A stretch of DNA of 64,000 nt, from contig CM058238.1 in the NCBI GenBank assembly GCA_030180135.1, positions 1,684,461 through 1,748,460 on the forward strand, read 5' to 3'. Position numbers and translations under genes: made by a program. Positions 54,901-64,000 of this stretch are shown piece by piece; positions within the stretch are counted from its first letter, which is position 1; every line of letters starts with the position of its first letter. Source of the DNA: Orychophragmus violaceus (lineage: Eukaryota; Streptophyta; Magnoliopsida; Brassicales; Brassicaceae). Below the pieces are notes generated by a model. That model was not told the DNA's origin and ran no database searches. It saw only the letters and a list, made by a program, of their open reading frames with translations.

Positions 54901-55366
54901 TCATCAGCTCCGCTGCTTTCAGCTCATCTGAAACCGTTTCAAGATACTCAACGCTAAGCTCCGCCAGGGCACCGCAGTCAGCAACTGCACTGACCTCTTC
55001 TGATGTGGACGCTCCGGGATCTTTCTGCACGCGCTGCGCAAAGCGGTTGATGACTTTGGAAAGGCGACGTGCTTGTTTGAGGCATTGCTTGAGTGTGAAC
55101 TTTCCGTAACGGTATGGATCTGACGGCGAGGATTTGAAGGCGGAGAGGATTGTACGGCAGAGCTTCGGGTAAGGAGTGGATTTACAAGCTACGTTGGCTT
55201 GTTGTGATGGAGACTGCGCTGGTGGCTGCGATGGAGGCTGTGACGGTGGCGGTGATGGAGTCTGCGATGGAGGCTGTGTCGGTGGCTGTGAAGGAGGCTG
55301 CGTGGATGAGATTAGCAAAGCCCATGACAGACAGAGAAGAGTTAGGAACAAGAGTTGTGTTTGCAT
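51964..55366 (-). CDS. Pectin methylesterase with inhibitor domain and Pro/Gln/Ser-rich N-terminus
   Basis: Four exons on the minus strand, 55366-54632, 53191-52837, 52745-52554 and 52472-51964, give 596 residues. Order: cleavable signal peptide (LLFLTLLCLSWALLIS), a PPSQPP-type repeat (about 23-57), a PMEI domain (ACKSTPYPKLC onward), a linker with a basic RKLG-like processing site, and the pectinesterase domain. Active-site motifs are complete: GYQDTLYVHSLRQFYREC, GTIDFIFGNAAAVFQNC and FLGRPWKPYS. It acts on wall pectin like its neighbour. It is tail to tail with the PME at 48904-51422 but differs in N-terminus and intron number, so the pair is old. Likely orthologue of At5g04970 (PME47, from memory). 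The first intron is long (1.44 kb). Confidence 0.94.
53192..54631 (-). other. First intron of the second PMEI-PME gene, with possible MITE
   Basis: AT-rich intron. GGTGACCAAAGGAATGAGG at about 53938 and CGGTCACC at about 54318 could be inverted ends of a small TIR element of about 400 bases. CTCCCTCCGTATTC at 54131 resembles a Stowaway-type end. No target-site duplication was confirmed for either. Confidence 0.35.
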
Positions 55367-55395
55367 TCTTTTAGTTTTTGAGTTTTTTGTTTCTT

Positions 55396-55665
55396 CTTTG
55401 ATGTCTACTAATTAAGAGCTGAGCTTGTTCTATTTAGAGTATGCATGGTAGTATTTATATATAGACAGAGGTATATACTAATATACATTTCTAAATGCAT
55501 GTTAGAGAGAGAGAAGCTAATGAATAATGTAATGCATGTTGCCTTGTTTAGGAATTATTAGACCGAATGAAAATTATACGTAACTTTATGAAATTACATA
55601 TCCTTATTGATGTCTACTGATTAAGAGCTGAGCTTGTTCTATTTAGAGTATGCATGGTATAATAT
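55396..55665 (-). promoter_or_regulatory. Duplicated promoter block of the second PMEI-PME gene
   Basis: About 55 bases (TTGATGTCTACTAATTAAGAG to TATGCATGGTA) at 55398-55452 recur almost exactly at 55608-55661. The nearer copy is 30 bases upstream of the start codon, so it probably contains leader or core promoter. A duplicated block like this could provide two transcription start regions. Confidence 0.5.
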
Positions 55666-55802
55666 ATATATAATATCGAAATAGGATGGTGGCTTATTAT
55701 ATGAGTCTTGAGTATAACCTACGTTTATATCAACTTTTAGAGCGAGTTTTCCAAAAAACAGAGTTTTAAAACTGTTAAAAAATTGTTTGGCTTTAACACT
55801 TA

Positions 55803-56079
55803 GACCATATACAATGGGAGGTTCTTAGGGTGGAGTCCTTAGGAAATATTATTAATTTATTGTGGGTCCCACGTGGGACCCACATGAATAGTTAAGAAAC
55901 TGTCTCTTAAAATCTTTATTTAAGAACCGATCCTTACACTGTTCATGCCACGTGTCAGAATCCCATTCGTTCTTTTTTTTTTTCGAATTTTTTTTTTTTT
56001 TTTTACGGTTCCCAAAAAAAAAAAAAAAAAAAAAAATTTTTTTAAGAACCCCTTAAGGGGTTCACCATTGTATATGCTC
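55803..56079. mobile_element. Harbinger-type MITE A
   Basis: Inverted ends GACCATATACAATGG (left) and CCATTGTATATGCTC (right), flanked by TTA on both sides (55800-55802, 56080-56082), the target duplication of PIF/Harbinger elements. Non-coding, with long T and A runs inside. Confidence 0.7.
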
Positions 56080-56082
56080 TTA

Positions 56083-56360
56083 GAGCATGGGCATTGGTAG
56101 TTCTTAGGAGTTTTTTTGGCACGAATTCATATGCAGAACTATTAAAAAATTATTAAAGTTAATAACTCCTTTTACAAGAAGTTTTATTTAAGAGTCTTTA
56201 AGAGTCAGGTTCGTCATTGTTCACGCGACGTGGCGAACCCTCGTTGGCTATTTTTTTTTTTTTGCTTTTTGCTTTTTTCTTTTCGTCCATCTGCAAAAAA
56301 AAAAATTAATAATAAAAAATAGTTAAGAATCCCAAGAGGGGTTCACTAATGCACATGGTT
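56083..56360. mobile_element. Harbinger-type MITE B
   Basis: Starts GAGCATGGGCATTGG directly after the TTA shared with element A and ends CTAATGCACATGGTT before the TTA at 56361-56363. The layout matches A (a TTCTTAGG-like word inside the left end, AGGGGTTCAC inside the right end), so it is the same family with diverged tips. Confidence 0.62.
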
Positions 56361-56363
56361 TTA

Positions 56364-56624
56364 TACCATGTACATCAACCCCTCTCTTGAGGTTTTTAAT
56401 TTTTTTTTTATTATTTTTTTTTTTTATAGATGAAAAAAAAAATCAAAAACAAAAAGAAGGAATCAATAAAAAAACTGCCACGTCAGTATGAACAGTTAAG
56501 AATCGGTTCTTAATTAAGGATCGATTCTTAAGAGAGTTCTTAGAAATAATATTTTTTAATTATTTTTCTTAAAAACCCGTGCTAAGAAGTAAGAACTCCC
56601 TTAAAACTCTTGATGTACATGCTC
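56364..56624. mobile_element. Harbinger-type MITE C
   Basis: Ends TACCATGTACATCAA (left) and TTGATGTACATGCTC (right), with TTA on both sides (56361-56363, 56625-56627). Related to A and B in its inner words (GAATCGGTTCTTAA, AAGAACTCCC). Confidence 0.65.
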
Positions 56625-56627
56625 TTA

Positions 56628-58474
56628 ACCATTGTTTTGTTACCATATATGCTCAATAATACTTCTTATAATTAGACCTCCAAATTTCTCACATGTTTGA
56701 ATATAGACGCCCATATATGTTATACAAAAGAACATTATAGCAATGTTAGAATATTGTATTTCGATTCGTAATCACATGTATGTCGACAAACACAATAGGA
56801 AAAAACATCATTGAGAGAATATAAATTTCAAAATTCTTTTACAAATAAACTAACAAAAATAAAACAAATAGTAATGTCTATAATTCAGAAAGCAAATACA
56901 TAATGATTCATTAGAACGAAGTTAGAATAAAAACATGTGAGGTGTTGCGGAACTTAAGGGGGAAGGAAAGACCTGTTTATTAAGTTTTTTGAAATCTTAA
57001 ATCATAACTTTGTTTGTTACACTTTACAATCTAGGCCCAAATTAATTATACTCTTTCCGAACGTTGGTTAAATAAAAATGATTTCTATATTAAAAAATGT
57101 GAATAGTCAAAATACAACACCAAAAGAGATTGATTAATCTTAAGATCGAATTGTCATTACCTCAATAGGTAATTGAATATAGATTAGTCTATTTTAAGTT
57201 TTAAACCAAAACTAAAACTCAAAGATATGTGTTGAACTTAATTTTAAAATACTAGAACGCGAAACAGACCATTTGATTCAAAAATTCCTGCCCTGGATCC
57301 AAATAACAAACATATATCAATCAATGGTGTTGGGAAGATTTCCAAACCCGACTCTGCTGATGATCAGTATGGTGGTTGGAATTATGAGGTAAAACACCTT
57401 TTGTGAATTCTAGCGGTTCAACCTTGCCTAAAAAATAGTGGATCTAGCAGTTCTCTTAGTCATGGATCAAGCGGAAACAATCAAAATGACGATGGTGGAG
57501 GCTGTGGGGGTGAGTACTTACATTTGAATTTGTGTTTTTTTTTTTTTCTACTAGTTGTTTCATTTTAAGTTTTTTTTTTTCGTTTTTCAAAACGGTCTTT
57601 ATTCCTGAATAAGAAGAAATGAAAGGATCATAGAAAAGAACAACAAAGAATAAGTCAAACGCAGGAGGCTGCTCGTCCCGAGATATGAGGTAATGAAATA
57701 GTTGGTCGCTGACGAGAAAAATCTGATTAGAAAAGACTTGTATGAGTTGTTTCAAGATATGTATGAGTTGGATGTTGAAGCCCTTGTGCAATCATATGTC
57801 AAATTGTGTCCGGGCATGCATTTCGCTTAGTATATCAAGAAAGCCACATATACTCAATTAAGAAAAGACAGTCCTATGCTTAGAGAGAAAATTATCTTAA
57901 GACATAGCTCATCAATGACAAGACTAAGCTGCAAAAAGGTCCATATAGACAATCTCAAATTAGTAAATAATACCAGATTAGAAGCAATCCACAATCTGGT
58001 CACCAAACTCGACTATGCTTAGGTATTTAACCACAACAATTACATTTGAAAACACTTAAGCTTAATATTAAGACAAAACCTTAAATCACAAATTAATTCA
58101 CATAAAAATATTAAGATGTGTCATGAATATCCAAAGAAGCCTTAAACAGTTATGACTAAGAATGAAAAGACATTTGTTGGATCAGAATCATCAATAGTTT
58201 CATTAATCATTTGGGGCAAATTGAAAAGCAAAAGTGATGTGAAATTTATGTAACAGATGTTAACTACAAAAATCATCAAACCATAAAATAAAAAATAAAA
58301 TTAACACTAGCAAGTAGGAAATCAAAATAACATATGATAGAAATCGACCGCGACCATCTCATCCCTTAATCTTGTGATGCGAGCAAGACTACATGATGTG
58401 GAAAGACGAACGGTCACCTTAAGCTTTTTGGGAATAAGTTTTTCATGTTGATATTTTTCAACATCACTAAAGGG
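56628..58474. other. AT-rich spacer with possible small coding relics
   Basis: No intact gene seen. 57714-57830 reads VADEKNLIRKDLYELFQDMY then ELDVEALVQSYVKLCPGMHF on the plus strand before a stop; it looks protein-like but I do not recognise it. The region around 57330-57520 has a short Gly/Ser/Asn-rich run that could be another relic. Confidence 0.35.
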
Positions 58475-59430
58475 AGATTTAATGCTGAAGTCAACAAAAT
58501 CAGCATGTGCAATCTTAGTTCAATCCTAGTGTAATTGAGATTCAATCGAAACTCTATTATTGGACTCCAGTTTGAATTTTTGGATTAAGTTTTTGACCTT
58601 GTTTTGTTAACTTAGCTTTGTCTCTCCCTTTTTTTTGCTTTCTAATAAGATGAATGCATATGAAATTATTGGGGAGGTTAGCGGTGAATAACAATAAATA
58701 TATTTATAATAAATTTTATATTATTTTGAAAAATATTTGAACTCTTAAATTGATTGATTACTTACTTGTAATTGATAAAATTATTTTTACTATTATTAAC
58801 TTTGTTTTAGATTAAAATTTTTGGCAATTAATATACTGATATAAATAATTTTTATTGTATTTTAGAGGTATGCAATATGTTGATAATATTTTAGAAAAAT
58901 ATCAAATAATTTTAATAATATATTTTCTACTTAACTTTTATATATTATTAGGTATAATTATTGTAGATAACATGATTTTATATAAGTAATTGTATTATTC
59001 TGGTTAATATTAAATTTGGAAATATATATAACATAGTTTGCTTTTTATAAAATGTTTAAATACAAAGGTTAAATATGTTAATTTTTGAAATCTTGTGTAC
59101 TGACTGAATCATACAAATATATAAATATTTATTATAGACATGTTATGTATACACACAATCATATTATGGATGTATAATCATGCACATATATAACCTATAT
59201 TTATTGAAAAAGTACTAAATATTGTTAGAATAATATATAGAGAATATCGTGTTGTAAGAAATGATTCAGGTATTACCAATGTACAACATTTCTTAGTTGG
59301 CAAATTTGTTAGACAAAATTAAACAGCTGGATATTTATTGTTTTGTTGACATGTTTGATGCAAACCGAAAGACTTGCCAAATTTTTGGTTTCGTCGGTCA
59401 ATATTACTAAGGAAACTGAGTCTATTGTCC
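58475..59430 (-). repeat. Dispersed repeat, copy 2 (inverted partner at 14478-15160)
   Basis: Collinear on the minus strand with 14478-15160, with a longer AT-rich middle (58680-59210). It abuts the 3' end of the 5-phosphatase gene. The repeat may extend to about 58330 in this copy, where a coding-like stretch (KLIPKKLKVTVRLSTSCSL, minus strand) follows on. Confidence 0.65.
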
Positions 59431-59543
59431 ACCTTGATCACAACACATACATTATGTAATTAAATACTCTAGTCAATCCAAAAGTCTGCTAGTGACAACG
59501 GTGTAACTTAAGTATCTACTAAGATGTCAAGAGTTGATGTAAA

Positions 59544-61874
59544 CTACTGTCTCCTAGTTCCGGTTTTAACCTCGCAAACCACGACGTTGACGACAAACAC
59601 GGCGCAGACTGGCCGGTGATCGGAGAATCGCGACTCACCACGCACGTACGAAAGCTGCCGGATTCCATCACCGTGCCAAAGAATCCTGTCGCACCTAAGG
59701 AAATATAGAGAATTCCGTTCAGCATTAACCGAACCAAAACCAATAGAAATCAAAATAGAATATATCCGATTAAAGTTATACCAGGCGGGAGTTCTTCTCT
59801 TGTTCTTCTTCTCCTTCGAAGTGTCTCCCGCGTAAGCATCTGAGTTATAAGAGTACTTATAAGTCGGTGCAAAGAAGATTTTGCCTTCCTGCCATCCTTT
59901 AAACACTCGTCCCACGTCTCTTTCAATCTTGAGCTGTAATATTCAGATCCAATAAACCGGTTTAGCTTTCTTGATTAGTAATCAACCTAGAAGTTGGTTT
60001 CTTGGGCTGTAAGGAACCGTTAGTGAAAACCTGATCTTTGTTGAGAAGACTGTCCCAAGCGTTTTTATCCAAGAGATTCTTTGTTTCCGAGTAACTTAAA
60101 GCTATTCTGTAGTTCAAATCTCCAAGCCAGATGACCCGACTGAGAGTATAATATATACCATAAGAAAACTGAAAACCTGCCAAGAGAGAATAAATTGAAG
60201 AAGATGATATATGTTCTTTGTTCTTACTCATGTTTAGTGATTCGATGGGGGACACGAGTGAAAGGAGTTCTGCAGATTCTTGGGAAACTTGTGTTCTTGA
60301 GAATCTCAATTACGTCTGAGTTTCTGCGACGTTCATCTCCTTCTCTCTCGCCAGAAGCTAGATGACTGCAAATGAAGCAGAAGCTCGTCTTGTAGAGCTG
60401 CAAACTCACAGCTATGCATCCCTATGATGGTGAAGAAGAGAATATCAGAAACATAGTTTTTTTGGGGGGTTTTTTGTCACCTACATTTCTATTTTAAGTC
60501 AAATTAGGCCGGGCATTTCGGTTTTTTATGGTATTATAAAATCCGACAGGTTATGACTTACAATCGAAAACTCTCAACTATGTGTCCTAGCCCTTTTAAC
60601 AATGATGTCGGCAATTACATTATCACTACGGCCAATGTGAACCATGCTAAAATACGAAAATTTCTCTTTAATAATGGCAATGATATCCAAATCTGAAGTA
60701 AAGCCCGGCCAGTCCACCGAATCTTCAATCATTTTTAAGAGGTTCACATAGTCGGTTTCGATTCTAACACTGAGAATACTTTTTTGGGTTTTTAAGTGTG
60801 AGATTTGTAAAAGTATTGTACCTTGTTTCCTAAGCAACCCATGATTCCACGAGTGACACATGAGATTCTGAGATGAGTGACATGTTGAATAAGTTCCTTT
60901 CTCATCCACACAGTGAGGAATATTCCCACCATTTGCTTTGATGCCACTAGACCATACTTCATCATCATCTGGTTGCTTACAAGAGAAGTAACCTTTACTC
61001 CTTCCTCGTCTTCATCCTCATCATCATCTTCATCATCTTCTTCTTCTTCGTCGTCATCAGAAACTAAATCAGTTTGGTTAACAAGAGATTCTGGACATCC
61101 GAAACAAGATTCTCTCCCGTACTTTTTAACAATCTCTTCAGAGAAGGAATTACAGTTACAGATCTTCAACTTTCTCCTGCAATCCGTTCTGAAACTCTCA
61201 CTTATCTTTTTCAAAGAAGGTTTCGCAAAGAACATCGATCCAGCGCCAAAAGATGGGGTTTTTGGGCCAAGTCTTCCACCAGAGGATGATGATGATTTGT
61301 TCAAGGACTGATTGATCATAGCTAACCATTTAGCAGCAGGCTCGTTGTCTCCAAGCACAAGAACATTTCCAGCATTCAATGGAACAATCTCCTGAAAACT
61401 ATGAATTAAAGAAAACAATTCAAGACATAGATCTTTTGAAAATACTCAAGAGTAATGAAGAAAACAAGTTACCCTAAAACGTATATATCGAATTCGCTGT
61501 GGACGTGAAGCAAAGAATCAAGATCAAGACCAGAGTGAGGAGACTTGCCTCCCACGTTCCATGTTGCCACAAAGACTCTTCAAAAAATTACAAAACAAAA
61601 ACATTCAGAAATGAAAACAGAGCATCTCTGTTTCGAGGGTTTACATAACAAAATAAATAAACACAGACCTCAAGGACTGGAGTTGCTGAGTGGACATTGA
61701 AGATCTGAGATTGCTTAAAGATAACAGAGATTCAACTACTATCTCGGATTGAGACTCTGCAAAATATGAGACAAAGAGGCAACAAAATTCTGAAGCTACA
61801 CATAAACAAACACAAATATATATAGATACAGAGTGTGACATACTATTAATAAATTTAAAGAATGGTTCCGACAT
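59544..61874 (-). CDS. Type II inositol-polyphosphate 5-phosphatase (DNase I-like fold)
   Basis: Eight exons on the minus strand, 61874-61844, 61756-61669, 61577-61473, 61398-60822, 60421-60228, 60139-60031, 59933-59782 and 59694-59544, give 468 residues. Motifs: TWNVGGKSPHSGLDLD, EFDIYVLGFQEIVPLNAGNV, GCIAVS, CSHLASGE, and the two family signatures WLGDLNYRI and TPAWCDRILWHG, then SDHRPV. It should remove the 5-phosphate from inositol phosphates or phosphoinositides in signalling. Likely orthologue of At5g04980. A long Asp/Glu run lies mid-protein in the insert between the N-terminal core and the main catalytic part. The first exon boundary is the weakest call: the frame stays open through the first intron, whose length is a multiple of three. 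Intron 4 holds a LINE RNase H relic. Confidence 0.92.
60574..60780 (-). mobile_element. RNase H relic of a LINE inside an intron
   Basis: The minus strand reads SVRIETDYVNLLKMIEDSVDW, then FSYFSMVHIGRSDNVIADI, then ARTHS and a stop. This is the C-terminal half of the plant LINE RNase H domain (compare SDNLNLIRAL and SRKDNSEADALAKEA in the LINE at 35957-40006). No reverse transcriptase remains. It lies in the 400-base intron 4 of the 5-phosphatase gene in the same orientation as the gene. No A tail or target duplication is left to see. Confidence 0.75.
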
Positions 61875-62674
61875 GTTTATGTTACAAGGATTAAAGGGGA
61901 TTTTCTGGAGCTTTCTTCTTCATGTTTGGTCTCCGATAGAACACAAAAGAACTTAAAAGAAATTCAATTGTAAAGGTGGCTTTTCTTATCATTTATTTTA
62001 TTTTGTTGTTATGCAAGGCTTCGGTGTTCATTCCGTGTTTTTATATATTTTGTGCTGTTAGTAAAAAATGAAAAAAGAAGAGGTCTTTATCAGTTAAAGA
62101 AGCAAAGGTAAGAAAGATGAAAATATCTGAAAGAATATATTCTAAAAAAAGTCTGAAATCAAGAACTATGCCCCCCTGTTTCTTTGCTTTCTTTCTCATT
62201 ATACAAACAAGATTACATTATATATGAATAATCCTACCTTAATGATGCATCCTTTGACCGAACTTTTTTGTTTATAAACCACTTTGACCAAACTTGGATT
62301 ACTTCAATTAGAAAGTAACATTCTTTTAGTTGTAATATGAATGAATATATATGTATATATAGAAAGCCTAGAGCTCTCCAGTCAAATTTGGCTTGGTGTT
62401 TATCGAGACAATAAACTGAATTTAAGCAAATCTACTTTAGCTTTTTATATAGTTTTGAAAAATATCCGACAAAACCAAAGTAGCCTAGCCAAACCTAATT
62501 ACTTTTGGTTCGATTTACAAGTTTACGAACTCTGAAACCAAATAAACCGAAAGGTAAAACCAAACCAAACAACTCTCGACTGGTCTTATCACAGAATCTG
62601 ATACAAAAAGAAATGTGGACGAATGATGTTACAAAAACACAAAAGGTTTATCCAGTTCCAGTGAATTGTCCTGA
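61875..62674. other. Spacer between SUN1 and the 5-phosphatase gene
   Basis: About 800 bases with the 5-phosphatase promoter (right of 61875) and the SUN1 3' UTR. No repeat or further gene seen. Confidence 0.5.
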
Positions 62675-64000
62675 TTAAGACTCTGTTTCCACAACAGAGA
62701 CTGGGTCTGGTGCACGCCCGTGAACCCTGAACCGGTAGATGCAAGTGTGAGAGTTGCTTCCGTGGTTGGAAGTGAAGTCTAGCCTGACAGTATCAACCAT
62801 ACCAGAGCTTGATGAGTCTAAGATGTTAAATGTCTGCGCGTTCGACCTATCTAGGTCGTAAGTGAACTCTGTTAGAAGTTGCATCTTCTCTGTCTCGACT
62901 GAGGATTCCTGTCCTTTTCCTTGCAGCCATCCTGATACGAAACAATCTTTTGGAGCACTCGATCTGTCGTACGCCACGTTCTGTTCAATTTCACAATGCA
63001 TGAATCCATCAGGCCAGTGTATATACTCTCAAACAATTAGACCCAATCATTATCCAACTACCTTATATTACACAGACACTCCAGTATGTGAGCTAATATC
63101 TTTTAGAATGCAAGTACCAAAGTTCTTCCAAGCACACAAGAAGAAAACTAATACTAAAATACAAAACTTTTGCAGTGCAAGTCGCATTACCTTAGCTACA
63201 TGCTCCAAGGTGAAAGCCTCTGGTACAATTGGTCCTCTCAGCCTGATTTGAACATAACCACTGCTACCTTTCAGAGCAAAACATTGTCCAGGCTCTCCAA
63301 AACTCGGAGATAACATCTTAACCGCATTGGCATGAGCACGTCGACTGCTTGTAGCAAACAATGTACTCCCTTTACCAACAAGATAAGGATCTGAATGCTG
63401 CATCACAAACCCACCACCAGAAGCCAATGCATAATCCACTCGACCAAGACCATCTGCAGCATGCTTTTCAATCTCTTTCTCCATCAAATCACGAGCATAA
63501 GCTCTTAATTCATCGATGCTAACCTCGCTAAACGCAGAATCATCAACATTACCTTTCTTCAATTCTTGATAAATCCTATCTAACTCATCTCTCGACACCC
63601 AAGGTTTAGCATTTACTTCTTCCACTGATTTCTCAAGTGACTCGGTTCTAGATTCTATCTTCTTCAACTCGTTCTGGAATGCAGAAGATTTCGTCTCCAA
63701 TTCATGCCTCAGAGCTTTAGCTTCCCTCTCCATCTTCTTATCAAGTAATTCAACTTGAACTTGCATAGTATTCTTCGTGGCCTTTACAAGACCATCTACT
63801 TCCACAATTCGACTCTCCAATTCCGAAAACGCCATCTCAGTTTCAAAGGAAGAAGAAGAAGTGGGAGAGGACAGAGGCTCAACTTTCAGAATCACTTTCC
63901 TCGTTACCTGAATTAGCCCCACGATTATCAGAAGAGCCGCAAGCTGTTTGGCGAATATTCTCACCACTCTCTTCCATTTCGCTTTCTCGGGCTTTGGAGT
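62675..64000 (-). CDS. SUN1: SUN1, inner nuclear membrane SUN-domain protein, 3' part
   Basis: Partial: exons >64000-63191 and 62980-62675 give the last 371 residues; about 100 N-terminal residues lie beyond the window. Visible: basic stretch (PEKAKWKRVVR), membrane segment (IFAKQLAALLIIVGLIQV), coiled coil (about 80 residues, LESRIVEVDGLVKATKNTMQ onward), and SUN domain (DYALASGGGFVMQHSDPY, SFGEPGQCFALKGSSGYVQI, PEAFTLEHVAKNVAYDRSSA, FRVHGRAPD). SUN1 binds WIP-type KASH proteins across the nuclear envelope space to shape nuclei and works in meiosis. Likely orthologue of At5g04990. The splice between AK and NV is a standard GT-AG intron. Confidence 0.95.

Noticed and set aside
60574..60909. 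A 111-residue minus-strand frame as an independent gene
   Set aside because: Its first part is another frame of 5-phosphatase exon 4 and its last part is the LINE RNase H relic; it spans an exon-intron boundary.
60913..61311. Plus-strand poly-Ser frame
   Set aside because: Antisense of the acidic tract of the 5-phosphatase; no independent support.

Overview
The window is plant nuclear DNA from a crucifer (Brassicaceae). The genes have many short GT-AG introns, the spacers are AT-rich, and the gene order matches, as I remember it, Arabidopsis thaliana chromosome 5 from about At5g04885 to At5g04990. The proteins are close to the A. thaliana versions but differ by several percent, and the spacers hold insertions I do not associate with A. 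thaliana. I therefore read it as another crucifer and do not name a species.

Layout. 1-7300: 3' part of a GH3 beta-glucosidase/exo-glucanase gene, then two tandem copies of an RTM2-like gene (HSP20-like domain, coiled-coil repeats, C-terminal membrane anchor). A chimeric GH3 fragment between the copies marks the duplication junction. 7300-13600: a small TIR element and a 19-exon DEAH-box RNA helicase gene. 13600-17800: a gene-poor block of transposon and pseudogene remnants, where Arabidopsis has NOL and a REX1-B gene. 17800-25300: VPS36 (minus) and the P4-ATPase ALA1 (plus), divergently arranged. 25900-30500: SUVH1 and NAS1, both minus and intronless in their coding parts. 30500-48900: a long insertion zone with two Helitrons joined head to tail, a nearly intact L1-type LINE with RNase H, a decayed LINE of another lineage, a CACTA end, a Helitron 3' end and a SINE. 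48900-55400: two convergent PMEI-pectin methylesterase genes (plus, then minus). 55400-59500: three abutting Harbinger-type MITEs and a dispersed repeat. 59500-64000: an inositol-polyphosphate 5-phosphatase gene and the 3' part of SUN1, both minus.

The host genes do not form a pathway; they are independent housekeeping or physiological genes. They cover wall polysaccharide turnover (GH3, two PMEs), long-distance movement restriction of potyviruses (RTM2 family), RNA metabolism (helicase), endosomal sorting (VPS36), lipid flipping (ALA1), reading of methylated chromatin (SUVH1), metal chelation (NAS1), phosphoinositide signalling (5-phosphatase) and the nuclear envelope (SUN1). The most unusual content is structural: the GH3-RTM2 duplication with a roughly 20-unit 45-bp coding minisatellite, the directly joined Helitron pair, the LINE whose ORF2 has no AUG before its endonuclease domain, and the row of three MITEs sharing TTA junctions. 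I found no CRISPR-like array, rRNA gene or stand-alone tRNA gene.
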